A DNA stretch of 64,000 nt. Origin: CAZDDI01 sp964504195 (GTDB taxonomy: Bacteria; Chloroflexota; Anaerolineae; B4-G1; SLSP01). The translations under genes and the position numbers were made by a program. Positions 9,708 through 16,857 of this stretch are shown here, piece after piece; the stretch's first letter is position 1, and every line of letters begins with the position of its first letter. The DNA lies in NCBI GenBank assembly GCA_964504195.1, contig CAZDDI010000015.1:1-64000 (forward strand), in the 5' to 3' direction. Under the pieces are notes generated by a model. That model was not told the DNA's origin and searched no databases. It saw only the letters and a program-made list of their open reading frames with translations.

Positions 9708-9722
9708 GCGATAGGGGATACT

Positions 9723-10592
9723 ATGAGTATATTGCCTGAAGAGGACGTCCGACATCTGCAACGTGAGACCATTCCGGAAACCTTCTTCTTTGCTTTCACG
9801 ACGGCTACGGGTGAGCCATTTGGTCTGGTGCGGTTGATTTTCGGCGCGGACAGCCTTCTGGAAACCGTAGCTATACGGCTCGATGGCCGCTATTGGGTAG
9901 CACAATCACAAGGCCCGTGTGAAGCGCCCGACGCTGGACAAGCGAAAATCTCCGGCGCACAGTCGCGCTTGGTGTGTATTACACCCTGGCAGCATTGGCG
10001 GTTGCAGTTTGCAGGAGATGTAGCGGGAGTTCCTGTCACATTGGCGCTGGAATTTCGCCACAGCAACGCACCGGAGCGGTATCAGGTAGGAGCGTATACG
10101 CAGGTGCAACAGGATGGCATTTTCACCGGCGCGCTCACTTGGGGCGAGGCACAATGGCGCGGCAGGTGTGTGGGCTATCGGGATCACAGCTGGGGGCGGC
10201 GCGCAGGCGATTTTCGCGCAGTGGCCTGGACAATGGCAAGCATCCCAGAACGGCTCTACGCTACGTTCGGCCAAACAATGACACAGCAGCGCAGTTTTGG
10301 CCGGGTGCTGCGGCCCGATGGCAGCACTGTACCGGTAGTTGCGCCGCAAATTACCCGCGATACAACCGGCTGGCAGATTAACGACCCGGACGCCGGTTTC
10401 CCAACCTGGACAGTCGAACCGCTGGCGCCGCCACTCGTAACGTATTTGGGATCAGAGGGGCGCGAAGCAGTGCGAGACCAACCGCAACCGGATGATTGGG
10501 CGCGCGATGAATTTGGGCCGACGATGTATACATCCCCGGAAGGCGAGCGCCGGATGGGATTCTGGGAACAAGGGGGAATATTATCACGATGA
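9723..10592 (+). CDS. RDHSWG-motif lipocalin-fold-like protein A4
   Basis: Intact fourth RDHSWG paralogue, 289 residues, with YRDHSWGRR at 152-160 and CITPWQHW near 85-92. It starts 15 bases after the B4 stop, with AGGGG just upstream. The stop codon overlaps the B5 start (ATGA). It has no signal peptide or membrane helix. Same family reasoning as A1 and A2: a beta-barrel, lipocalin-related CrtC/DUF7064-type protein likely to bind or modify a hydrophobic compound. Nothing in the sequence fixes the ligand. Confidence 0.7.
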   Translation: MSILPEEDVRHLQRETIPETFFFAFTTATGEPFGLVRLIFGADSLLETVAIRLDGRYWVAQSQGPCEAPDAGQAKISGAQSRLVCITPWQHWRLQFAGDVAGVPVTLALEFRHSNAPERYQVGAYTQVQQDGIFTGALTWGEAQWRGRCVGYRDHSWGRRAGDFRAVAWTMASIPERLYATFGQTMTQQRSFGRVLRPDGSTVPVVAPQITRDTTGWQINDPDAGFPTWTVEPLAPPLVTYLGSEGREAVRDQPQPDDWARDEFGPTMYTSPEGERRMGFWEQGGILSR

Positions 10593-12229
10593 CAGAATGG
10601 CTATTAAGCGGACACAATACACAAGAATCTCTGGCTGTAGCGCGTCCTCTGACAGCAACGGCTGTCGAGGCCAATCTCAATATCGCCGTGAGCTGGCCCA
10701 TCGAGACCCTGGCGGGCGACACGTCCGATTTTGATCCGCAAATTCACGCCTCCACAGTGGTGCAGGGCTGGGTCTACATCAACATTGATTATGCGACCCG
10801 GAACATGGCGCGCGTGTTGCCTTTTGATGCTGAATCGGTGGGGGTACCGCAGGAACTGGTGGCCCAATATGAGAAGGTCGTACCTGGTCGCCTGCTCAAG
10901 TTACCCTTCCGCTATCACAAACTCTACCGATGGACAAAAAACTTTTACCACAACATCCTACCAGAACAAACACAAGCCACCCGCGAACTCTACTGGCATC
11001 TACGCGACCAATCCCGCCCCCCGCTGGAACGGCTCTGGGAAACCTTCGAACCGGATTTTGTGACCCGCTTAATTGATGATGCCCGCGCTCATGGCTTAGT
11101 ATCCATCACGGTTGCGGTACTGGATACCATTCTGCGCCAACAGGCTCCAGCGTTGCTCTCGCTCTTTGCCGGGCGGGAAACGGCGACCTCGCTCATCGGG
11201 CAGCGTATTTGGGAGCTCAGCCGGGTCGCGTTGACCTGTGGCGATGCGGTGCTGAAATTTTTACGCTCCGGCGAGATGATGCTGAGCACATATGAAGCCT
11301 TGCCAGAAGCCGCCCCGCTGATAGAGGGTGTCCAATCTTTTCTACGCGACTATGGGCATCGTGGCTTTCGCTATGAGCTGGACTTCGGCGCGGAACGCTT
11401 TGTGGATCACCCCGAACAAGTCTGGATAGCCATCGCCAATCAGCTTCAGGAAACCCAGCCGCCAACAGAGCGCGCCACAGCAGCCCAAGCGGGGGGACGC
11501 GCGGCTTTGCAAGCCATAAATCCAGTCGCACGCCCTATCTGGCGCGCACTCTTGCGCTGGGCACAGCAGCTCATTGCCTGGCGCGAGGCCTCCAAGAGCT
11601 ACACCTCGCTGCACCACGCACTGTATGGACTGGTGGCCCGGCATCTCTCGCGACGATTCTATCCCAACGCTCCCGAAGATGAAATGATGTTTTACACCTT
11701 CGAGGAATTCCTGACCTTTGGGCGTAGCCAGGGCGAAAAGCAAGTAGCGCAGGAGATCCTGGCGCGGCGGCGTGCGGAATACGAACTGCGCGATCAACAA
11801 CTCGCGCCGCCGGAACTCATTCGCTATAATCCCGAAACGCAACACTGGCGACCTGTGCTGGAAAAAGATCAGGAGCGCGCCGCAGTTGCGCCCACCACCT
11901 TCCATGGCATCCCGGCCTGTGGCGGCAGCGGCCCGGTGGAGGGTATCGCCCTGGTCACGAACGACCCTGTCGGCGCTGGGCGGCGGCTATTAGAACTAGA
12001 AGGCCCGGTCATCCTGGTCACACGCCTGACGGATCCAGCCTGGTCAAGCTTGTTCGGACGCCTGACCGCAGTCATCACCGAATTGGGCGGGCTAATCTCC
12101 CATGCGACCATCGTAGCGCGGGAGAATGGCTTACCCGCTGTGGTGGGTGTACCCGAAGCTACCCATTGGATCCGCAACGGTCAACGGTTGCGCGTTGACG
12201 GCAACACCGGTTCGATAACAGTTCTGTAG
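10589..12229 (+). CDS. Split dikinase substrate/His-domain subunit B5
   Basis: Last PEP-utiliser paralogue, 546 residues, ATGA-coupled to A4. It has MTEWLLSGHNTQES at the N-terminus, YGHRGF and AWREASK in the centre, and TELGGLISHATIVAREN in the swivelling domain (His505). It ends the operon; no clear hairpin terminator follows, but a palindromic element starts about 55 bases downstream. Across the five copies the first 14 residues and the last ~95 are the best conserved, while residues about 15-400 vary. That is the pattern expected if the carrier interface is common and the substrate pocket differs. This is inference from reading the sequences side by side. Confidence 0.8.
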   Translation: MTEWLLSGHNTQESLAVARPLTATAVEANLNIAVSWPIETLAGDTSDFDPQIHASTVVQGWVYINIDYATRNMARVLPFDAESVGVPQELVAQYEKVVPGRLLKLPFRYHKLYRWTKNFYHNILPEQTQATRELYWHLRDQSRPPLERLWETFEPDFVTRLIDDARAHGLVSITVAVLDTILRQQAPALLSLFAGRETATSLIGQRIWELSRVALTCGDAVLKFLRSGEMMLSTYEALPEAAPLIEGVQSFLRDYGHRGFRYELDFGAERFVDHPEQVWIAIANQLQETQPPTERATAAQAGGRAALQAINPVARPIWRALLRWAQQLIAWREASKSYTSLHHALYGLVARHLSRRFYPNAPEDEMMFYTFEEFLTFGRSQGEKQVAQEILARRRAEYELRDQQLAPPELIRYNPETQHWRPVLEKDQERAAVAPTTFHGIPACGGSGPVEGIALVTNDPVGAGRRLLELEGPVILVTRLTDPAWSSLFGRLTAVITELGGLISHATIVARENGLPAVVGVPEATHWIRNGQRLRVDGNTGSITVL

Positions 12230-12285
12230 TAAAAAGGTTTTCTCAGTCGCATCATTCGTGTAATTCGTAATAAAAATAAAATTTA

Positions 12286-12408
12286 CTACCGTACACTTGT
12301 AGATTTTTGCCACGAATTCACTCGAATTAACACGAAAACAATAAGAAATTCGTAAAATTCGTGCTAATTCGTGGCTAAAACTGAATGCGCTTGGAAAATG
12401 TACGGTAG
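12286..12408. repeat. MITE-like imperfect palindrome
   Basis: Arms ctaccgtaca (12286-12295) and tgtacggtag (12399-12408) are inverted repeats. A second inner inverted pair is gccacgaatt / aattcgtggc. Both flanks carry AAAAATAAAA, which may be a target-site duplication. Nothing is encoded. Similar cacgaat/attcgtg arms occur at 49970-50050, so this may be one family. Confidence 0.6.
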
Positions 12409-12448
12409 ACAAAAATAAAAAATACCCGGTAGTGAAGTATCGCGCAGC

Positions 12449-12582
12449 CAATGTCATTAAGTCAAAACCTGGCAGGTTTCGCACAAAGTATGTTTAGGAG
12501 TATTTTACTGGTGAACAAGAGGGTGGCACAGCGTTAAAATCTTCAAACCTGCCCGGTCTATGCGCTAAACTTAATGACATTG
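12449..12582. repeat. Palindromic element, copy 1 (left of ATP-grasp gene)
   Basis: Terminal inverted repeats CAATGTCATTAAGT (left) and its reverse complement ACTTAATGACATTG (right), with inner arms built on aacctggcaggttt. The total is about 134 bp with no coding capacity. A diverged second copy lies at 13659-13789, so the ATP-grasp gene sits between two copies of the element. Confidence 0.75.
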
Positions 12583-12594
12583 ATCGTGCAGCTA

Positions 12595-12622
12595 TTGTCT
12601 AGCTAACTATTTGCAGTATAAT
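12595..12622 (+). promoter_or_regulatory. Sigma70-type promoter of the ATP-grasp gene
   Basis: TTGTCT (12595-12600) and a perfect TATAAT (12617-12622) are 16 bases apart. The start point would be near 12629, about 48 bases before the ATG. This gives the ATP-grasp subunit a transcription unit separate from the operon that encodes its presumed partners. Confidence 0.65.
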
Positions 12623-12676
12623 AGAGTTAGATTTAAGTAAGGAAACACAGCCCCGGGGCACAGTGAGGAGTGTAAT

Positions 12677-13651
12677 ATGGGACTTGGGCAGATCAGAAAA
12701 TTCTCTTTCAATCCGTTAGAACCAGGATGTGGCACTGACAACATTCCCCCGCTCATGGAAATCGGTGGGAAAGCGTATGGATTGTATTGGTTAGCTGCCC
12801 ATGGGTTCCCATGCCCGCAAACCTGGGTCCTCAGCACCACCCTCTTTGATTTAGCAGTGCAAAACGCCGGGCTGGAAGCCACGATTGCCGAAATCTGGCG
12901 CAACATTCTGGAAACAGAGAATGATTGGGCCGCTGTGCAGCGGATGCTGGATCGCCTGGAATACCAACGCTTGCGGGTGGTGGAATTACTCGCCAACGTC
13001 ACTTCTTTCGGGCGCGTATCGCTCGCCCTGGCCGATCTACCTATTGAACCACGCTATTGGGCGGTACGCTCCTCCGCCACGGTGGAAGATGATCCCCGCT
13101 ACAGCTTCGCCGGACAATTCCTATCCTTGCTTGCTGTACCTACCGGCCCGCAACTGTGGAATGCCGTGCGCAAAGTATGGGCCTCCGCCTTCAACCGGCA
13201 GGTATTGGCCTATTGCGCGCAACGCGACACCCCCCTGCCGCGCATGGCGGTTATTATGCAACCGATGACAGCGATTGGACCGCAGGATCGTTCCGGCGTG
13301 ATCTTTAGCCATTCGCCAGTGCCGACCATGCCCGGGGTGCTCATCCAAACAGCTTTCGGCACAGGACAAACCGTAGTCGGTGGGCGCGGCGGTGATCTCT
13401 ACAGTATCCATGACGGCAAAGTCTCACTGCAACCTGTCCCGACCGAGCAAATTTTTGTCACATCTCACAACGGAGATGTGAAGATGGCTTGGCCCCCACA
13501 AGGGCACCCGCTCACGGACGCTGAGGCGTTACAATTGGCCGATCTAGTTAGCAAAGTAGCCGAAACATGGGATGGGGCGGTAAATGTAGAGTTTGTCTGG
13601 CGCGTAAACGAACCACCACTACTGGTACAGGTGCGTTCAACCACAACTTAA
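12677..13651 (+). CDS. Stand-alone PEP-synthase-type ATP-grasp domain protein (PpsB-like)
   Basis: 324 residues covering a whole PPDK/PEP-synthase N-terminal nucleotide-binding domain (PF01326 type) and nothing else. Visible marks are GGKAYGL with Lys32, AVRSSATVEDD with Arg131, SFAGQ, VWAS-F---V-AYC, a GVIFS segment, and the closing LVQVRS. Family knowledge: this domain binds ATP and pyrophosphorylates the histidine of a swivelling domain, giving AMP and Pi after transfer. The five upstream B proteins have that histidine but no such domain, so this is the obvious charging subunit, as PpsB is for PpsA in phenylphosphate synthase. GAGGAG lies before the ATG. It is flanked by two palindromic elements. 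Confidence 0.85.
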   Translation: MGLGQIRKFSFNPLEPGCGTDNIPPLMEIGGKAYGLYWLAAHGFPCPQTWVLSTTLFDLAVQNAGLEATIAEIWRNILETENDWAAVQRMLDRLEYQRLRVVELLANVTSFGRVSLALADLPIEPRYWAVRSSATVEDDPRYSFAGQFLSLLAVPTGPQLWNAVRKVWASAFNRQVLAYCAQRDTPLPRMAVIMQPMTAIGPQDRSGVIFSHSPVPTMPGVLIQTAFGTGQTVVGGRGGDLYSIHDGKVSLQPVPTEQIFVTSHNGDVKMAWPPQGHPLTDAEALQLADLVSKVAETWDGAVNVEFVWRVNEPPLLVQVRSTTT

Positions 13652-13658
13652 TGCTACA

Positions 13659-13789
13659 CAGTCATTAAGTTAAGACCTGGTCAGTTTCGTCAGAATTAAG
13701 TTGAGTAGGTTTTTACCGGTGCATAACGACGTTTTGTAGACTCAAGGTCTTGAAACCTGTTAAGTCTATGCCTAAACTTAATGACATTG
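13659..13789. repeat. Palindromic element, copy 2 (right of ATP-grasp gene)
   Basis: Same architecture as 12449-12582: a left end agtcattaagt, inner acctggtcag / gaaacctgttaag arms, and a right end ACTTAATGACATTG. It is about 131 bp and lies between the ATP-grasp stop and the HAD gene. Its right end contributes an ATG at 13781 that is in frame with the HAD gene. Confidence 0.7.
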
Positions 13790-13798
13790 AATACTGCT

Positions 13799-14398
13799 AT
13801 GGCTATCCGTGCGTTAATCTTCGATTTCGGCGGCGTTCTGATCTATGACGCTGATGACCATAAACGCCGCGCTTGGGAATCACGCCTAGGGCTTGAAGCC
13901 CATCATCTCGACGAGCTGGTATTCCACTCCGAAGTCTCTGTGCGTGCCACGGTAGGCAAGGTCCCAGTCACCGCGATTTGGGACCATGTGGGTAAAATCC
14001 TGAACCTCTCCCCAAAAGACCTCCAACAATTGCAAGCCGATTTCTGGTGGGGCGACCGGGTTCGTCAGGAATTGCTCGATTTCATAGGACAAATGCAGGC
14101 CGAGTATCGCATCGCTATCCTTAGCAACGCCTGGTCAAATGCACGCCAGGTCTTCATCGAGCGCTTTCACTTTGACATAGTGAGTGAGCTCATGATCATC
14201 TCTGCTGAAGTCGGGCTGGCCAAGCCTGATCCTCGCATCTACACCCTCACGCTAGAACAGCTAGCCGTCGCGCCTGAAGAAGCCATCTTTGTAGATGATG
14301 TGCTCGAAAACGTCCTTGCCGCGCGCGCCTTGGGCATCCACGCAATCCAATTTGAAACCACCGCGCAAGTAATTACAACTATCAAAGCCCTGCTCTGA
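13799..14398 (+). CDS. HAD-superfamily hydrolase (phosphatase-like)
   Basis: 199 residues. Motif I IFDFGGVL gives nucleophile Asp near residue 9; as in the YihX and epoxide-hydrolase-N subgroup, the second Asp is Gly. Motif II is ILSNAWSNA, motif III has the Lys of AKPDPRIY, and motif IV is IFVDD. It is probably a soluble phosphatase for a small phosphoester. An upstream in-frame ATG at 13781 belongs to the palindromic repeat, so 13799 is preferred, though neither has a good Shine-Dalgarno site. The position behind the dikinase genes invites the idea that it removes the phosphate they add. That is inference only. Confidence 0.8.
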   Translation: MAIRALIFDFGGVLIYDADDHKRRAWESRLGLEAHHLDELVFHSEVSVRATVGKVPVTAIWDHVGKILNLSPKDLQQLQADFWWGDRVRQELLDFIGQMQAEYRIAILSNAWSNARQVFIERFHFDIVSELMIISAEVGLAKPDPRIYTLTLEQLAVAPEEAIFVDDVLENVLAARALGIHAIQFETTAQVITTIKALL

Positions 14399-14717
14399 AT
14401 CGCCAATAGCCCAGCGGAACTTGAAATTGACATAGCGCGGGCCAGTCGGTCCGCGCTATATCTTTGCGCCCGTTTTTGCTGCGCTTCTTAAAAAAGCAGC
14501 CCCCCACGCCTATGGCTTGACTAGGCTCTGGTTTTGTAATACCATAAGGTACATCTAAACACAACAGTGACGCGGTTGCCGTCTGCGCCACTGGCTCAAA
14601 GCGAACTTAGCGACTAAAGCCGCTTAAAAAATCACTTTTTGAGATTAAAGAGCGTTCGATGGAACAAACCGCGTAACTACTATAAACAAACAACTCGTTG
14701 ATAATCGCTGAGGGGCC
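14399..14717. other. Intergenic, hairpin only
   Basis: About 320 bases without a gene. Apart from the hairpin at 14432-14459, I see no conserved RNA, promoter with both boxes, or coding frame. Confidence 0.5.
14432..14459 (+). terminator. Hairpin after HAD gene
   Basis: ATAGCGCGG and CCGCGCTAT form a perfect nine-pair stem around a ten-base loop, followed by ATCTTT. It is 33 bases after the HAD stop. The T tract is weak, so the terminator call is moderate. Confidence 0.45.
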
Positions 14718-16241
14718 ATGACGGACGAAACTTTCGAGCAACACCTGCAAGCAGGAATCGCAGCGGCGCGTAGTGGCAAAAAAGTCGAAGCGCGAGCTGC
14801 GCTACGTAACGCGCTCCAGAAAAATCCGCGCAGCGCAACCGCCTGGTTGTGGATGAGCGGCGTCATCGCCACGCCACAGGAGCGCGAGAAATGCCTGGAA
14901 CGGGTGCTCGCACTAGAGCCGGACAACACCGCTGCGCGCAAGGGGCTGCCCGCTGTCCGTGCGCAAGTGACAGCCGCCCTTCTCCGCGAAGGGCTGGCGC
15001 AAGTTGAAACTGGCCCGCCCACGACAGCACGGGAAACGCTGATGCACGTTCTGGAACGCGATGAGGAAAACGTTGCTGCCTGGTTGGGATTGAGCGAGGT
15101 TGCGGAAACGCTTGAAGACATCGAAATCTGCCTGGAGAATGCCGTCACGCTTGACCCAGAACACACTGGAGCGCAATTCCGTTTGGGCGCGTTGCGTGAG
15201 GAAATGGCGGCCCGCGATAGCGGTATTTTCAATCCCTGGACTAGTGCCCCCGAACCTGAGCCGCCGCCCCGCTATGCGTCCGTAGCTACCGAAGTGCTGG
15301 GGGAGGAATTCGCCCGTCGGCAAAACCCTGAAGAGCCGGAACCGCTTGTGCCTCCCGATCCGCCATCCGTGCAGCTCTGGGCGAAGTTCGATGACGAGCG
15401 GCGTTGTCCTTATTGCGCGGCATCCACAAATTTCGACGACCGGCGCTGTGCTGCCTGCAAGCATTCCCTATGGTTGAAAGTTCCCCGTCGCGAGAAACAC
15501 TCCACGTTGTTGTTGGTGCTGATGGCGTTACAAGCCGCTAACACACTCTTCATGGCCCTGGTCCCTATCATCGCCCTTTCAGGGGTTGGAATGTTGCTGG
15601 GCGTGCGTGATCCTTTCAGCCTGTTACCACTTTACTTTGGCGGCAAAAGTGAGGCTGCTCCTGAAGCGACCCGGCTCGTTTTGCAGATGCTCCCCCCGCT
15701 GCTGTTCTTCCTGATGTGGCTCCCCACGCTGTTTTCTACCGCAACGCTGGTAGGATTGTACTTGCGTTGGACGCCCCTGTATTACATCATGTTAGTCTCT
15801 GCGGTGTTACAAGTACTGGTTTCATTCATCGCGCTCTTGCAATCGGCCCTAATCCCAGGCGGGATTGGCGTAGGATTAGCCGTATTTCAGTTTTTCATCA
15901 TACTACAAGTAGAAGATGACTTTATAAAGGATCGCATCCGGATTCTGTTACGGCCCGATGAAGACATCAAAGGCACAACCGGCCTCTTGATGCGCGGACG
16001 ATTGTATGCCTCTCAGGGCCTATGGGCATTGGCGGCCATTCACTATCGGCGCGCAGCAGCGACGGTGCGTAACGAACCCAGCGCGCACCTGGCATTGGCT
16101 GCGGCTTGCATCAAGCTGCACGAGTACGACCTGGCCGCATCCACACTGGCCGAAGCGCGCGTGATGCTGCCTAACGATCCCAAAATCGCACAATTGGAAC
16201 ATTTGTTAGAACAGCAAAGACAACGTAGCAGTGATGGTTAA
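14718..16241 (+). CDS. TPR / zinc-ribbon / multi-helix membrane protein
   Basis: 507 residues in three parts. Residues 1 to ~165 are TPR-like repeats (A-x-L-x-L-x-P-x-x). A zinc ribbon follows near 228-248 (CPYC...CAAC). About four hydrophobic segments lie between ~255 and 400 (STLLLVLMAL..., MLPPLLFFLM..., IMLVSAVLQV..., GIGVGLAVFQ...). A final TPR pair occupies about 425-500. It is likely an inner-membrane scaffold with both ends in the cytoplasm. The specific function is not recognisable. The downstream kinase gene overlaps its end by eight bases. The start ATG 14718 follows GAGGGG. Confidence 0.7.
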   Translation: MTDETFEQHLQAGIAAARSGKKVEARAALRNALQKNPRSATAWLWMSGVIATPQEREKCLERVLALEPDNTAARKGLPAVRAQVTAALLREGLAQVETGPPTTARETLMHVLERDEENVAAWLGLSEVAETLEDIEICLENAVTLDPEHTGAQFRLGALREEMAARDSGIFNPWTSAPEPEPPPRYASVATEVLGEEFARRQNPEEPEPLVPPDPPSVQLWAKFDDERRCPYCAASTNFDDRRCAACKHSLWLKVPRREKHSTLLLVLMALQAANTLFMALVPIIALSGVGMLLGVRDPFSLLPLYFGGKSEAAPEATRLVLQMLPPLLFFLMWLPTLFSTATLVGLYLRWTPLYYIMLVSAVLQVLVSFIALLQSALIPGGIGVGLAVFQFFIILQVEDDFIKDRIRILLRPDEDIKGTTGLLMRGRLYASQGLWALAAIHYRRAAATVRNEPSAHLALAAACIKLHEYDLAASTLAEARVMLPNDPKIAQLEHLLEQQRQRSSDG

Positions 16242-16794
16242 TTTCCCCGGACACCCACCGATTTCCGCTGCGCACCGCCGCATCAACGTCGTCGGCACGA
16301 GCGGCTCCGGCAAGACCACAATGGCGGCAAACCTTGCCACACGGTTACAACTACCCCACGTCGAAATGGATGCACTGTACTGGAATGCCGACTGGGAAGG
16401 TTCGCCCGATCCGGTGTTTCGGGAGCGGGTGGCGGCGGCCCTGGCGAGCGACAGTTGGGTAATTGATGGTAATTACAGCCGGGTACGAGACATTGTGTGG
16501 GGGCGCGCGCAAGCAGTAGTGTGGCTGGATTATGCGCTGCCGATCATCATGGAGCAGCTACTATGGCGCTCGGTGCGGCGCGCTTTGACCCGTGAGGAAC
16601 TCTGGGGAGGGAATCGCGAAAGCTGGTGCCGCTCTTTCTTCAGCCGCGATTCCATTCTGGTGTGGGCATTGCAGAGCTACAAGCGACGGCGGAGACAGTA
16701 TCCCCAGCTCCTGGTCGCCCCCGAACACGCGCATCTGGCGGTGGCGCATCTGCGCTCCCCCGCGCAAGCGCGGCACTGGCTGGCAAGCTTGTAA
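16234..16794 (+). CDS. P-loop kinase, adenylate-kinase-like (FlaR/topology-modulation type)
   Basis: 186 residues. The Walker A motif GTSGSGKTT is at 21-29. It is followed by the LPHVEMDALYW-(ND)W block and WVIDGNYS typical of the small P-loop kinases often annotated as DNA topology modulation protein FlaR. The substrate in this family is not established. GTG 16231 and ATG 16234 are both possible; either way it overlaps the preceding TPR gene and is probably co-translated. A strong bidirectional hairpin follows. Confidence 0.75.
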   Translation: MVNFPGHPPISAAHRRINVVGTSGSGKTTMAANLATRLQLPHVEMDALYWNADWEGSPDPVFRERVAAALASDSWVIDGNYSRVRDIVWGRAQAVVWLDYALPIIMEQLLWRSVRRALTREELWGGNRESWCRSFFSRDSILVWALQSYKRRRRQYPQLLVAPEHAHLAVAHLRSPAQARHWLASL

Positions 16795-16809
16795 CCCACC
16801 TCACAGACA

Positions 16810-16843
16810 ACAAACCGGGCCGGCAAATGCCGGCCCGGTTTGT
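16810..16843. terminator. Bidirectional terminator between kinase and hppA
   Basis: ACAAACCGGGCCGGC and its exact complement GCCGGCCCGGTTTGT enclose a four-base AAAT loop, a 15-pair perfect stem between two convergent genes. A-rich and T-rich ends on both sides fit termination in both directions. Confidence 0.75.
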
Positions 16844-16857
16844 GTACTTGTTTATGC

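Noticed and set aside
12230..12285. Terminator right after B5
   Set aside because: No GC stem with T tract is visible; the nearby palindrome is a repeat element.
13781..13798. ATG 13781 as the HAD start
   Set aside because: It lies in the terminal repeat of a palindromic element; the homologous protein start fits 13799.
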